A DNA stretch of 64,000 bases, taken from Agromyces aurantiacus (GTDB lineage: Bacteria; Actinomycetota; Actinomycetes; Actinomycetales; Microbacteriaceae). The position numbers were made by a program, and so were the translations under genes. Location: the NCBI RefSeq assembly GCF_016907355.1, contig NZ_JAFBBW010000001.1:434001-498000 (forward strand), given 5' to 3'. Positions 49,618 to 58,910 of the stretch are shown piece by piece. The first letter of the stretch is position 1; each line of letters begins with the position of its first letter. The notes under the pieces were generated by a model, which did not search any database, was not told the origin of the DNA, and worked only from the letters and a program-made list of their open reading frames with translations.

Positions 49618-52266
49618 ATGGCGGTCATCGACGCGATCGGGCTGACCTCGGCGGAGGCGGCGGACCGGCTCGCGCGATCCGGCGCGAACGTCCTGCCCGC
49701 GGCGAAGCGGCCGTCCGCCGTCCGCCGCCTGCTCGCGGAGCTCGTGCACTTCTTCGCGCTGCTCCTGTGGGGCGCGGCGGTGCTCGCGTTCCTCGCCGAC
49801 CTGCCGCAGCTCAGCGTCGCGATCGTGGGCGTCATCGTGCTGAACGCGATCTTCGCGGCCGCCCAGCAGGCGAGGGCCGACCGCGCCGCCGACCGGCTGC
49901 GCGAGATGCTGCCCGCGAGGGTGACCGTGCGGCGCGACGGCCGGCGGCAGGTCGTCGAGGCCGCCGACGTGGTGGTCGACGACGTCCTCCTGCTCGAGAG
50001 CGGCGACCGGGTCCCGGCCGATGCGACCGTCCTGGGCCAGACGGGCCTGCTCGTGGACACCTCGATGCTCACGGGCGAGTCGGTGGCCGGCGGGGTCGAC
50101 GTCGAGGGCCCCCTCTTCGCCGGCACCTTCGTCGTCGAGGGCGAGGCCCGCGCCCGGGTCACGGCCACCGGCCGCGACACGCGCCTCGCGGGCATCGCCA
50201 AGCTCTCGACGACGCCGGGAAAGCCCGACACCCCGCTCACCCGGGGCCTCCGCCAGGTCGTGCGTCTCACGGCGATGATCGCGATCGGCATGGGTCTGCT
50301 GTTCCTCGTCATCTCGCTCATCGTGGGCAATCCGATCCAGGCGGCGTTCGTGTTCGCGATCGGGGTCACGGTCGCGCTGGTTCCCGAGGGCCTGCTGCCC
50401 ACCGTCACGCTGTCGCTCGCCTGGGGATCGGAGCGGATGGCGAAGCGCAACATCCTCGTCCGCAACCTCGAGGCGGTCGAGACGCTCGGTTCCACGACGT
50501 TCATCTGCACCGACAAGACGGGAACGCTCACCCGCAACCAGATGACCGTCGTGCACGCGTGGACGCCGTCGGGATCGCTCGACGTGGACGGCGCGGGGTA
50601 CGGGCCGGAGGCCGTGCTCGCGTGGTCGGACCCCGCCGCCGAGGGCGCCGTCCGCGACCTCGCGCTCGCGGCCGAGCGATGCTCCACGGGCTACGCCGCG
50701 CTCGTCGACGGGGCCTGGCGCTCGCACGGCGATCCGATGGAGGCCGCCCTCGACACGCTCGCGCGCCGGCTCGGCGCCGACACCGACGAGGATCGCGCCC
50801 GGCACGCGACCGAGCACCGATTCCCGTTCGATCCGCGCCTGCGGCGCATGGCCGTGGTCCGCGTCGACGAGGTCATCGTCAAGGGCGCGCCCGACACCGT
50901 GCTGCCGTTGTGCGGCGACGGCGCGGAGGCGCACGCCGCCGTCGACGCGATGACCGAGCGCGGCCTCCGGCTCCTGGCGATCGCTGCGGCGCCGCGCGGC
51001 GACCGCACGCCGGCGACGCTCGAGGAGTGCGGCGACGGCCTCCGGCTGCTCGGCCTCGTCGCCCTCGAGGATCCGCCGCGCGACGACGTCGTCGAGGCGC
51101 TGCGCGCCTGCCGCGAAGCAGGGGTGCGCGTCGCGATGATCACGGGCGACCATCCCGCCACCGCCCGGGCGATCGCCGACCAGGTCGGGCTGCGGTTCGC
51201 GGACTCCCCGGTGCTCGTCGGCGCCGACCTGCCGTCCGACGAGCAGCACCTCGGGGCGATCCTCGACCACGACGGCACGGTCGTCGCGCGCGTCTCGCCC
51301 GAGGACAAGGTGCGGATCGCCACGGCCCTGCGCGCCCGCGGCCACGTGGTCGCGATGACGGGCGACGGCGTGAACGACGCTCCCGCCCTGCACGAGGCCG
51401 ACATCGGCGTCGCGATGGGGAAGTCGGGCACGGATGTCGCGCGCGAGGCCGCCGACCTGGTCCTGCTCGACGACGCGTTCTCGAGCATCGTCGCGGGCAT
51501 CGAGCAGGGTCGCGCCGCGTACGTGAACATCCGCCGGTTCCTCACCTACCACCTCACCGACAACGTGGCCGAGCTGGCGCCCTTCGTCGTGTGGGCGCTG
51601 TCGGGCGGGCAGTTCCCGCTCGCACTCGGGGTCCTGCAGATCATCGCGCTGGACCTCGGCACCGACACGCTCTCCGCGGTCGCGCTCGGCGCCGAGCCGC
51701 CGGCGAAGCACCTGCTGAAGGGTCCGCCCGTGAGCGGGCGGCTGATGAGCGCCACGGTGCTGCGCCGCGCGTTCGGCGTGCTCGGCCCGCTCGAGGCGGC
51801 GCTCAGCATGACCGCGTTCATCCTGTCGATGATGGCGGCGGGATGGCAGCCGGGCGGGCCCTTCCCGTCGGGCGACGCGCTGCTCGCCGCGTCGGGAGCC
51901 GCCTACATCACGGTCGTGTTCGCCCAGGCGGCGAACGCGTTCGCGTGCCGGTCGTCGACGAAGTGGCCGGGGGCGCTCGGATGGTTCGGCAACCGGCTGC
52001 TCGTCGGCGCCGTGCTCGTCGGTACCGCGTTCTCGCTCGTGCTGCTGTGGGTGCCGCCGATCGCCGACCTGCTCGGGCAGGCGAACCCGCCCCTCGTCGG
52101 CTGGGCGGTGGCCCTCGCGTCGATCCCGATCCTCTTCGCCGTCGACGCGCTCGACAAGCGCGCGCGGGCCCGCCGGGTGCGGGCGCACGCCGGCGGGCCC
52201 CAGCGGGTCACGGTGCGATGTGGTGGCTCGCGCGGAACACGTCGCCCGGGTCGACCTCGCGCTTGA
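49618..52266 (+). CDS. P2-type cation-transporting ATPase
   Basis: 882 residues. Phosphorylation site DKTGTLT with Asp299, actuator loop LTGESV (Thr152-Ser155), VPEGLLPTVTL in M4 (PEGLL is typical of P2-type Ca/Na/K pumps), and MTGDGVNDAPALHEADIGVA hinge. About ten membrane helices. Pumps a cation across the membrane with ATP; Ca or Mg is possible but the ion cannot be fixed by eye. There is no heavy-metal domain. Strong GGAGGGG before the ATG. Its 3' end overlaps the convergent FAD oxidase gene by 59 bp. Confidence 0.92.
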   Translation: MAVIDAIGLTSAEAADRLARSGANVLPAAKRPSAVRRLLAELVHFFALLLWGAAVLAFLADLPQLSVAIVGVIVLNAIFAAAQQARADRAADRLREMLPARVTVRRDGRRQVVEAADVVVDDVLLLESGDRVPADATVLGQTGLLVDTSMLTGESVAGGVDVEGPLFAGTFVVEGEARARVTATGRDTRLAGIAKLSTTPGKPDTPLTRGLRQVVRLTAMIAIGMGLLFLVISLIVGNPIQAAFVFAIGVTVALVPEGLLPTVTLSLAWGSERMAKRNILVRNLEAVETLGSTTFICTDKTGTLTRNQMTVVHAWTPSGSLDVDGAGYGPEAVLAWSDPAAEGAVRDLALAAERCSTGYAALVDGAWRSHGDPMEAALDTLARRLGADTDEDRARHATEHRFPFDPRLRRMAVVRVDEVIVKGAPDTVLPLCGDGAEAHAAVDAMTERGLRLLAIAAAPRGDRTPATLEECGDGLRLLGLVALEDPPRDDVVEALRACREAGVRVAMITGDHPATARAIADQVGLRFADSPVLVGADLPSDEQHLGAILDHDGTVVARVSPEDKVRIATALRARGHVVAMTGDGVNDAPALHEADIGVAMGKSGTDVAREAADLVLLDDAFSSIVAGIEQGRAAYVNIRRFLTYHLTDNVAELAPFVVWALSGGQFPLALGVLQIIALDLGTDTLSAVALGAEPPAKHLLKGPPVSGRLMSATVLRRAFGVLGPLEAALSMTAFILSMMAAGWQPGGPFPSGDALLAASGAAYITVVFAQAANAFACRSSTKWPGALGWFGNRLLVGAVLVGTAFSLVLLWVPPIADLLGQANPPLVGWAVALASIPILFAVDALDKRARARRVRAHAGGPQRVTVRCGGSRGTRRPGRPRA

Positions 52267-53524
52267 CCGCGCGGAGCCGCTCGAGGGTGGCCGGCGGGTA
52301 GATCGCGGCGATCGCGTCGGCGTCGAACTCGGGCGTGAAGTTCGAGTAGCGCCCGGTCGTGAAGGCGATCGCCTCGTCGACGGCGACGCGGGCGGCCGCG
52401 ATCTGCTCCTCGGTCGACTCGGCCGGCAGGATACCGTTGACCGCGAGCAGCGCCTGCCCGTCGCGTTGGGCGATGGCCGTGGCATCCGCCGCCACGCGGG
52501 AGAAAGCGCCGCCGAGCGCCCGCAGCAGGAGCATGGTGGGCACCTCGCGGTCGACTGCGCGCGCGAACGCCTCGAGCGCCTCGTCGGAGAGGTCGGGCAC
52601 GAAGCCGTTGCCGCCGACCATCAGGAACGGCGGCTTGCCCGGCGGCGCGGCCTCGAGCAGGTCGACGTAGGCGACCGGGCCGAGCGACTCGTCGGCGAGC
52701 GACGGGAGCTCGAGCATGGGCGCGAGGATCCGCCGCAGTTCCGCCTCGGTGCCGAGCAGCGCCACGGCGAGTTGCGGGCCGGCCGGGATCTCGGGCATGA
52801 GCGGCGGCATCACGAGCAACGTGCCGTTGAGCTCGTCGGGCGCCTCGCGCAGCACGTCGCGCCAGGCGCGGAGGACGGCGGGGACGTCGGACTGGTCCCA
52901 TCGCAGGTGCCCGCCGACGAGCCCGTCGACCGGCGCGGCCTGGAAGGTGAACCGGGTCGCGACGCCGAAGTTGCCGCCGCCGCCGCGCAGCGCCCAGAAG
53001 AGGTCGGGGTGCGACTCGGCGTTGACGGTGAGCACGTCGCCGGCGGCCGTGACGAGCTCGACCTCGCGCAGGAGGTCGACCGTGAGGCCGTGCGTGCGGG
53101 CGAGCCAGCCGATGCCGCCGCCGAGGGCGAGGCCGCCCACGCCGACGTCGACCGTGTCACCCGACGTGATGCCGAGGCCGTGCGGCGCGAGTGCGGCCGC
53201 GACCTCGCCCCATTTCGCGCCCGCGCCGACGTGCACGAGCCCGTCGGTGCCCGCGAGCTCGACCGCGGCGAGGTCGGAGAGGTCGAGGAGGAGCCCGGCC
53301 GTGGCCGGGTCGGAGCCGTGCCCGCCGGAGCGGACCGTGATCGGCACGCCGGCCGCGACCGCGGCGCGCACCGCCTCGGCCACCTCGGCGGCGGAGGACG
53401 GGCGCACGACCGCGTCGGGCGTGCCCTGGCCGGCGAACACGTGGCTGCCGGTCTCGTATGCGGGGGAGCCGGGCGCGTGCACGCGCTGCGGCATCCGTTC
53501 ACTCAGTTCGGTGATGAACGACAT
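52208..53524 (-). CDS. FAD-binding oxidoreductase with BBE domain
   Basis: 438 residues from ATG 53524. PCMH-type FAD domain: VRPSSAAEVAEAVRAA and ITVRSGGHGSDP hold the histidine (R-S-G-G-H) that usually attaches FAD covalently; GGIGWLARTHGLTVD and GGGGNFGVATRF follow. The C-terminal RLRAVKREVDPGDVFRASHHI is the berberine-bridge-like (BBE) tail. Oxidises an alcohol, sugar or similar substrate with oxygen. The start was moved in from an upstream ATG (53590) because the family begins at MSFITEL. Overlaps the P-type ATPase by 59 bp at its end. Confidence 0.88.
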   Translation of the reverse strand: MSFITELSERMPQRVHAPGSPAYETGSHVFAGQGTPDAVVRPSSAAEVAEAVRAAVAAGVPITVRSGGHGSDPATAGLLLDLSDLAAVELAGTDGLVHVGAGAKWGEVAAALAPHGLGITSGDTVDVGVGGLALGGGIGWLARTHGLTVDLLREVELVTAAGDVLTVNAESHPDLFWALRGGGGNFGVATRFTFQAAPVDGLVGGHLRWDQSDVPAVLRAWRDVLREAPDELNGTLLVMPPLMPEIPAGPQLAVALLGTEAELRRILAPMLELPSLADESLGPVAYVDLLEAAPPGKPPFLMVGGNGFVPDLSDEALEAFARAVDREVPTMLLLRALGGAFSRVAADATAIAQRDGQALLAVNGILPAESTEEQIAAARVAVDEAIAFTTGRYSNFTPEFDADAIAAIYPPATLERLRAVKREVDPGDVFRASHHIAP

Positions 53525-53609
53525 GCGCGCCAGTCTGCTCCCGCCCGCCGACATCGGGCGAGCCCCGATCAGGGCACGATTCGACGACATCCGGCCATCG
53601 CGGGCCTGC

Positions 53610-55757
53610 TCACTCGCCGCTGGGGTGCGCTCCCGCCGCGTCGATGATCCAGGCGTTCGCGAACGCGCGCTCGCGCCAGGCCGCGTACCGCCCCGACACC
53701 CCGCCGTGCCCGGCCGCCATCTCGATCTTCAGCAGCGGGTCGGCGCCGACCTCGCGCAGGCGGGCGACCCACTTGGCGGGCTCGACGTAGAGTACGCGCG
53801 TGTCGTTCAGCGAGGTGATCGCGAGGATCTTCGGGTACTGCACGGCGTGCACGTTCTCGTAGGGCGCGTACGACTTCATGTAGGCGTACACCTCGGGGTC
53901 GTCGAGCGGGTTGCCCCACTCGTCCCACTCGATGACGGTGAGCGGCAGCGACGGGTCGAGGATCGAGGTGAGCGGGTCGACGAACGGCACCTCCGCGACG
54001 ATGCCGGCGAACAGGTGCGGCGCGAGGTTCGCGACCGCGCCCATGAGCAGGCCGCCGGCCGAGCCGCCCTGCGCGACGAGGTGGTCGGGGGTCGTGATGT
54101 CGTGGTCGACGAGGTGCTCGGCCGCGGCGATGAAGTCGGTGAAGGTGTGCTTCTTGTGCAGCTTCTTGCCGTGCTCGTACCAGAGCCGGCCCATCTCGCC
54201 CCCGCCGCGCACGTGCGCGACGGCGAACACCATGCCGCGGTCGAGCAGCGAGAGGCGCGGGATGCCGAAGCCCGGGTCGATCGCGTGCTCGTACGAGCCG
54301 TAGCCGTAGAGCAGCGTGGGCGCGGGCTCGCCGAGGGTGACCAGGTCGTGCCGGTAGACGAGCGAGATCGGCACCTTCGTGCCATCCGGCGCCGTCGCCC
54401 ACTCGCGCTTCTGCGCGTACCGCTCGGGGTGGTAGTCGCCGAGCACCGGCTGCTGCTTGCGCACGGTGCGGGTGCCGGATGCCACGTCGACGTCGATCAC
54501 CATCGACGGCGTGACGAAGCTCCCGTAGCCGATCCGCAGCGACGGCTGCTCCCACGCGGGGTTCGCGCCGACCCCCACCGAGGCGAGCTCCTCGTCGAAG
54601 GCGAGCTCGTGCAGGGTGTCGTCGGGTGTCGCGTCGGCGGGCAGCCCATGCGCCGGAACCTTCGCGATCGCGACGCGCGGGAGGCCGTCGCGGCGGTACT
54701 CGAGCGCGACGAAGTCGCGGAACGCGTGCGCCCCCTCGATGCGCACGCGCGGATCGTGGGGGAGCAGCATCCGCCTCGGCCCCTGCGGGTCGTCGGCGGC
54801 GACGCTGACGAGCTCGAAGTTCACCGCGTCGCCCTCGTTGTGCACGATGAGCAGGCGGTGGCGACCGCCGGCGACGACGTGCTCGACGTCGTACTCGACG
54901 CCGTCGCGCCGGGGCCAGACCACGCGGAACTCGCCGGTCGGGTCGTCGGCGTCGAGCAGCCAGGACTCGCTCGTGATGTGCGAGCCCGCCTCGAGCACGA
55001 GGTAGCGGCGGCTGCGGGTGAGGCCGACGCCGAGCCAGAAGCGCTCGTCGGGCTCGTGGAAGACCTTGACGTCGTCGGAGGCCGGCGTGCCGACCTCGTG
55101 CCGCCAGACCGTGTCGGGCCGCCACGCGTCGTCGACGGTCGAGTAGAAGACGTACCGGCCGGATGGATCGAACATCGCGCCCGACGACGTGCCGGGGATC
55201 TCGTCGTCGAACGCCCGCCCCGATCCGTCGAGTGAGCGCAGGCGGATCGTGTAGCGCTCGTCGCCGGCCACGTCGACGCCGTACAGCAGGGTCGTGCCAT
55301 CGACCGTGACGTCGAAGCTGCCGAGCGAGTAGAAGTCGTGGCCCTTCGCCTCGACGTTGTCGTCGAGCAGGACCTGCTCGCCCGGCAGGGGCGAGCCGTC
55401 CTCGGGGATGGCGGGCGGCTCCCAGTCGTCGGCGCCGCGCGCGGGCACGCGGCAGTGGATGCCGTACTGCAGCCCCTCGACCGTGCGCGAGTAGTACCAC
55501 CAGTCGCCCTCGCGCGTCGGCACGCTGAGGTCGGTCTCCTTGGTGCGGCGCTTGATCTCCTCGAACACCTGCTCCTGCAGGAGCGAGAGGTGCTTGGTCT
55601 TCGCGCGCGTGTACGCGTTCTCCTCCTCGAGATGCGCGATCACCGCGGGGTCGTCCTTGTCGCGCAACCACTCGTAGTGGTCGATCACCACGTCGCCGTG
55701 GTGGGTGCGTTCGGTCGGTCGCTTCTCGGTCACCGGGGGAGTCAGCACGGGCTCCAC
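53610..55757 (-). CDS. S9-family oligopeptidase B-like peptidase
   Basis: 715 residues. Seven-bladed beta-propeller (about 70-420) followed by an alpha/beta hydrolase domain. Catalytic Ser566 in GGSAGGLLMG; Asp and His follow in the C-terminal part (AAGHGGVSGRYAAW holds the His). N-terminal HGDVVIDHYEWLRD is characteristic of prolyl-oligopeptidase/oligopeptidase B. Cleaves short peptides, typically after basic residues for OpdB. No signal peptide. GTG 55757 with a TAGCGT -10-like box before it; GTG 55748 is an alternative. Confidence 0.92.
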   Translation of the reverse strand: MEPVLTPPVTEKRPTERTHHGDVVIDHYEWLRDKDDPAVIAHLEEENAYTRAKTKHLSLLQEQVFEEIKRRTKETDLSVPTREGDWWYYSRTVEGLQYGIHCRVPARGADDWEPPAIPEDGSPLPGEQVLLDDNVEAKGHDFYSLGSFDVTVDGTTLLYGVDVAGDERYTIRLRSLDGSGRAFDDEIPGTSSGAMFDPSGRYVFYSTVDDAWRPDTVWRHEVGTPASDDVKVFHEPDERFWLGVGLTRSRRYLVLEAGSHITSESWLLDADDPTGEFRVVWPRRDGVEYDVEHVVAGGRHRLLIVHNEGDAVNFELVSVAADDPQGPRRMLLPHDPRVRIEGAHAFRDFVALEYRRDGLPRVAIAKVPAHGLPADATPDDTLHELAFDEELASVGVGANPAWEQPSLRIGYGSFVTPSMVIDVDVASGTRTVRKQQPVLGDYHPERYAQKREWATAPDGTKVPISLVYRHDLVTLGEPAPTLLYGYGSYEHAIDPGFGIPRLSLLDRGMVFAVAHVRGGGEMGRLWYEHGKKLHKKHTFTDFIAAAEHLVDHDITTPDHLVAQGGSAGGLLMGAVANLAPHLFAGIVAEVPFVDPLTSILDPSLPLTVIEWDEWGNPLDDPEVYAYMKSYAPYENVHAVQYPKILAITSLNDTRVLYVEPAKWVARLREVGADPLLKIEMAAGHGGVSGRYAAWRERAFANAWIIDAAGAHPSGE

Positions 55758-55809
55758 GCTACGCCGTGCGGGCCGGGCGCGGCATCCGCGGGCCATCCGC
55801 CGAGCTCGT

Positions 55810-56301
55810 TCATCCCACGCCGACCTTCTGCCAGTCGAGGTTCACCTGCTGCCCGATGTAGACCGTCTCGCCGAAGTCATGGATCTGCGGGTTCATGCGC
55901 AGCAGCTGCTGCTGCGGCAGGTTGAAGCGCTGCGCGACGTCGAAGAAGCTGTCGCCGGCCACGATCACGTACCGCTCGGGCTCGCCGGACCCGTCGAGCT
56001 CGGGCGTGCCGGTCGCGCCTGTGCGCGGCCCGTCGTCGACGGCGGGACCCCACTCGTACACGGGCGCCGGGTCGTTCGGCACCGGGTCGGGCGCGGGCGC
56101 CGCCCCCGGGTCGGCCGCGGGCGGCGGCTCGGGCGTCACGGTCACCGTCGCGGTGGCGGTCACGGTCGCCGTCACGGTGACGGGCGCCGCCTCGACCACC
56201 TCGGGCGGCGCGCATCCGGCCAGCAACGTGAGCACGCCGCAGAACGTGAGGAGTCCGGCTGCGAGCAGGGTCGCAGGTGTTCCGGGTCGCCGATGACGCA
56301 T
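55810..56301 (-). CDS. LysM-domain lipoprotein
   Basis: 163 residues. Signal peptide with lipobox LLAG-C (about residue 27-30), then a low-complexity Thr/Val/Pro linker (TVTATVTATATVTVTPEPP), then a C-terminal LysM domain (about 108-158: YVIVAGDSFFDVAQRFNLPQ and INPQIHDFG-type end). LysM binds peptidoglycan, so this lipoprotein probably tethers membrane to wall. Monocistronic. Confidence 0.85.
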   Translation of the reverse strand: MRHRRPGTPATLLAAGLLTFCGVLTLLAGCAPPEVVEAAPVTVTATVTATATVTVTPEPPPAADPGAAPAPDPVPNDPAPVYEWGPAVDDGPRTGATGTPELDGSGEPERYVIVAGDSFFDVAQRFNLPQQQLLRMNPQIHDFGETVYIGQQVNLDWQKVGVG

Positions 56302-56471
56302 CCCGCCCCCATGCCGCGGTGTTCGGGACCGCGACGCGCTCAGGCTACCGGCGCGGCGCGGCGAGGTACAGAGGCGGCCTCCGAGCGCACCGGGATGGAG
56401 TCCGCGCGGCTCAGGTCAACGCAGCCTCATATGAGGCCCGCTTGGAGATGACCGGCTCGGAGACCGTCGTG

Positions 56472-56500
56472 GGCCGGCATGCGAGCCGGCGATGCCGGCC
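56472..56500 (-). terminator. Hairpin after the MocR-like gene
   Basis: GGCCGGCAT pairs perfectly with ATGCCGGCC (9 bp, 11-base loop), just downstream of the MocR-like stop codon (56511) on the minus strand. Confidence 0.5.
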
Positions 56501-56510
56501 GGCCGGGAGC

Positions 56511-58025
56511 TCAGGCCGGCGAGCCCAGTTCGTCCTCGATCGCCGCGCGCACGCGCGCGAGCGCGTCGGCCAGGCGAGCGTCGGGCGCCGAGGCGTAGCC
56601 GAGCACGAGTCCGGCCGGACCCTCCCCCGGAACGACCGAGTAGTCGGCGAGCGGCGACACGAGCACCCCGGCGTCGCCGAGTCGGGCGACGACCCGGGCG
56701 GCCGCCGCGTGCGAGGGCAGGCCGACGACGGCGTGGAGTCCGCCATCGAGCCCGCTGAGCGGCGCGCCGTCGATCCCGTCGAGCACGTCGATCACGAGCC
56801 GTCGACGGTGCGCGTAGTCGCGGCGCGCGGCCGCGATATGCCGTCGCACGGCCCCGGTCGCGAGCAGCTCGGCGGCCGCCTCCTGCGCGATGCCGGGCAC
56901 CGGGCACGTCTCGTCCTCGCGGACCTCGGCGACGGCCGCCCTCAGGCCCGCGTTGTCGGGCAGCACGAGGTAGCCGAGTCGCAACCACGGCGTGAGCACC
57001 TTCGAGAAGCTGCCCACCAGCACCGCGCGACCGCTCCGATCGAGCGACGCGAGGGCGGGCAGCGGCGCGCCGACGTGCCGGAACTCGCTGTCGTAGTCGT
57101 CCTCGACCACGAGCGCGCCCGCGGCCTCGGCCCAGTCGAGCAGCGCGAGGCGGGTCGCGACGGGAAGCCGCCCGCCGAGGGGGTACTGGTGGCTCGGCGT
57201 CACCATGACCGCGTGCGGGGCGGGGCGGATGCCTCGGAGGGCCGCGAGATCGAAGCCGTCGTCGTCCACGGGGACCGGCACGGCGTGCAGCGCGCCCCGC
57301 CGCTCGAGTACGCGCCGCGCCGACGGGTACCCCGGGTGCTCGACCGCGACCCGCGGCGTGCCGTCGACGAGGACCCGCAGTGCGGAGGCGAGCAGCGCGA
57401 CCGCGTCGCTGGTGCCCGCAGTGACGACCACGTCGTCGGGCGAGCAGGCCACCCCCCGCGCGTGCCGCAGGTGGTCGGCGATCTCGGCACGCAGCCTCGG
57501 TGCGCCGAAGTCGGGCTCGGTGTCGCCCGGGACCGCGAGGCGGGCCGCATGACGCCACGCCGCGCGCCATGCGCGCTCGTCGAGCCGCGTGGTCGACGGG
57601 CGCCCGGGCTGCAGGTCGAGCGGTTCGCGGCGGCGTTCCCGGTCTCGGGACGCGGGCCGCGCCGGATCCTCGACCCGCGGAGGGGACGCGGGTCGCGCCG
57701 GCTCCTCGACCCCCGGAGGGGACGCGGACCGCGCCCGCTCCTCGACCCGCGCGAGCGGTGCGACGCGCGTCGGCGCGCCCTGGCGCATGTCGAGGTACCC
57801 CTCGCCGGCGAGCTGCTCGTAGGCGGCGACCACCGAGCTGCGCGCGACGCCGAGCTCGGTCGCGAGCGCACGCGTCGAGGGCACGGGATCGCCCGACCTG
57901 AGACGCCCGTCGAGGATGCCGCGTCGCAGCCCCTCGACGAGCTGCGCGCCGAGCGGGCGCGCGCCGTCGCGGTCGATGACGAGCAGGGGACCGTCCACGT
58001 CGACCTCCCGGGTCGGTCGCGACAT
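56511..58025 (-). CDS. MocR/PdxR-type GntR regulator with aminotransferase domain
   Basis: 504 residues. N-terminal GntR winged helix (about 20-85: QLVEGLRRGILDGRLRSGDPVPST and ARSSVVAAYEQLAGEGY), a linker (about 90-140) made of a repeated 12-residue unit, then a class I aminotransferase-like domain with PLP lysine in VGSFSKVLTPWLRLGY. MocR proteins sense PLP/substrates; PdxR relatives control pyridoxal phosphate genes. Start ATG 58025. Divergent from the flavin/PNPOx-like gene 74 bp away, so it probably regulates it. Confidence 0.9.
   Translation of the reverse strand: MSRPTREVDVDGPLLVIDRDGARPLGAQLVEGLRRGILDGRLRSGDPVPSTRALATELGVARSSVVAAYEQLAGEGYLDMRQGAPTRVAPLARVEERARSASPPGVEEPARPASPPRVEDPARPASRDRERRREPLDLQPGRPSTTRLDERAWRAAWRHAARLAVPGDTEPDFGAPRLRAEIADHLRHARGVACSPDDVVVTAGTSDAVALLASALRVLVDGTPRVAVEHPGYPSARRVLERRGALHAVPVPVDDDGFDLAALRGIRPAPHAVMVTPSHQYPLGGRLPVATRLALLDWAEAAGALVVEDDYDSEFRHVGAPLPALASLDRSGRAVLVGSFSKVLTPWLRLGYLVLPDNAGLRAAVAEVREDETCPVPGIAQEAAAELLATGAVRRHIAAARRDYAHRRRLVIDVLDGIDGAPLSGLDGGLHAVVGLPSHAAAARVVARLGDAGVLVSPLADYSVVPGEGPAGLVLGYASAPDARLADALARVRAAIEDELGSPA
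57658..57765 (-). repeat. Three 36-bp tandem repeats in the MocR linker
   Basis: Period 36 bp, starting at 57658, 57694 and 57730, the third more diverged. Each encodes a 12-residue linker unit of the type SPPGVEEPARPA. It lengthens the linker between DNA-binding and sensor domains. Confidence 0.85.
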
Positions 58026-58099
58026 CCGACGCACTGGACTGCTGGGATGCGCGAGAACTGGTCTTCTCACCCTACCAGCGGGCGAGACAGGCTGTCAGC

Positions 58100-58783
58100 A
58101 TGACCTCGACCATGCCCGCCGCCCCCGCCCGTCGCATCCGCCGCCTGCCCGACCGGCAGACCACCGACCGCTTCGCGCTGCACGAGCTGCTCGACTCCGA
58201 GCTCGTCGGCCACCTCGCGGTGGCGGTCGACGGCGTCCCGGTCGTCGTGCCGATGGGGTACGCGCGCGTGGACGGCCACGTGGTGGTGCACGGCTCGACG
58301 GGCGGCGGATTCGCCCTGCGCGCGGCATCCGCTCGGCTGCCGGTCGCCTTCTCGGTGACCGCCCTCGACGGACTGGTCTACGCGCGGTCGCTCTTCGACA
58401 GCTCGATGAACTACCGCAGCGCCACCATCCAGGGCGTCCTCGAGCCGGTGCCGGCCGACGAGACGGATGACGCGCTGCTCGCGCTCTCGGAACGGCTCAT
58501 GCCCGGCCGCACCGCCGAGGTCCGCGGCATGCGCCGCAAGGAGGTCGCCGCCACGCGCGTGCTGCGCCTCGCACTCGACGACGTGGTCATGAAGCAGCGC
58601 TCCGGCGGACCGTCCGAGGAGCCCGACGACGGCGAGGACCACACGAACTGGGCCGGCGTCGTCCCGCTCGAACGCCGCTGGGGCACGCCCGTGCCCTCAG
58701 GGCTGACCCCTGAGGGCACGCCCGTCCCGGATTCGGTGATCGCGCTGACGACGCGATCGCCGCGCTCCGACATCCTCGGATGA
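58100..58783 (+). CDS. Pyridoxamine 5'-phosphate oxidase-like flavin-binding protein
   Basis: 227 residues. Split-barrel fold: LLDSELVGHLAVAVDGVPVVVPMGYARVDG (key parts VGHLAV, VVVPMGYARV), HGSTGGGFALRAAS and SYRSATIQG-type (MNYRSATIQGVLE) strands, as in FMN- or F420-binding PNPOx-like proteins. The C-terminal about 40 residues are an extra, proline-rich tail. Divergent from the MocR-like regulator, which suggests a role in vitamin B6 or a related cofactor or a detoxification step. The tail contains an internal 12-bp hairpin at DNA level. Confidence 0.85.
   Translation: MTSTMPAAPARRIRRLPDRQTTDRFALHELLDSELVGHLAVAVDGVPVVVPMGYARVDGHVVVHGSTGGGFALRAASARLPVAFSVTALDGLVYARSLFDSSMNYRSATIQGVLEPVPADETDDALLALSERLMPGRTAEVRGMRRKEVAATRVLRLALDDVVMKQRSGGPSEEPDDGEDHTNWAGVVPLERRWGTPVPSGLTPEGTPVPDSVIALTTRSPRSDILG
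58691..58719. other. Perfect 12-bp stem inside the flavin-protein gene
   Basis: GTGCCCTCAGGG pairs with CCCTGAGGGCAC around loop CTGAC, inside the coding part for residues about 198-206. It is flanked by direct repeats of GGGCACGCCCGT. Probably a local duplication in the disordered tail; could attenuate downstream transcription. Confidence 0.6.
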
Positions 58784-58799
58784 TGAAAGGAGGTGCGTG

Positions 58800-58910
58800 A
58801 TGTTCGCCACCATGCTCGTGATCGGCCTGATCGCCGGATGGGCGATCGCCGCGACGCTCGTCGAGCTGCGTCAGGACGGCTTCCGCCGGACCCCGACGCG
58901 CGTCGCCTGA
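58800..58910 (+). CDS. 36-residue membrane peptide, copy A
   Basis: ATG at 58800 after a perfect AAAGGAGGTG Shine-Dalgarno 4-5 bases away. The peptide is one hydrophobic helix (MFATMLVIGLIAGWAIA) followed by a basic tail ending RRTPTRVA. Its paralogue at 59121 shares the start, helix and tail; both have stop codons after the same length. It begins 16 bp after the flavin-protein stop. Too small for standard gene callers; no known family. Confidence 0.7.
   Translation: MFATMLVIGLIAGWAIAATLVELRQDGFRRTPTRVA

Noticed and set aside
48745..52485. 1246-codon frame antisense to the P-type ATPase
   Set aside because: Shadow of a real gene; no domain visible and His/Arg-rich composition.
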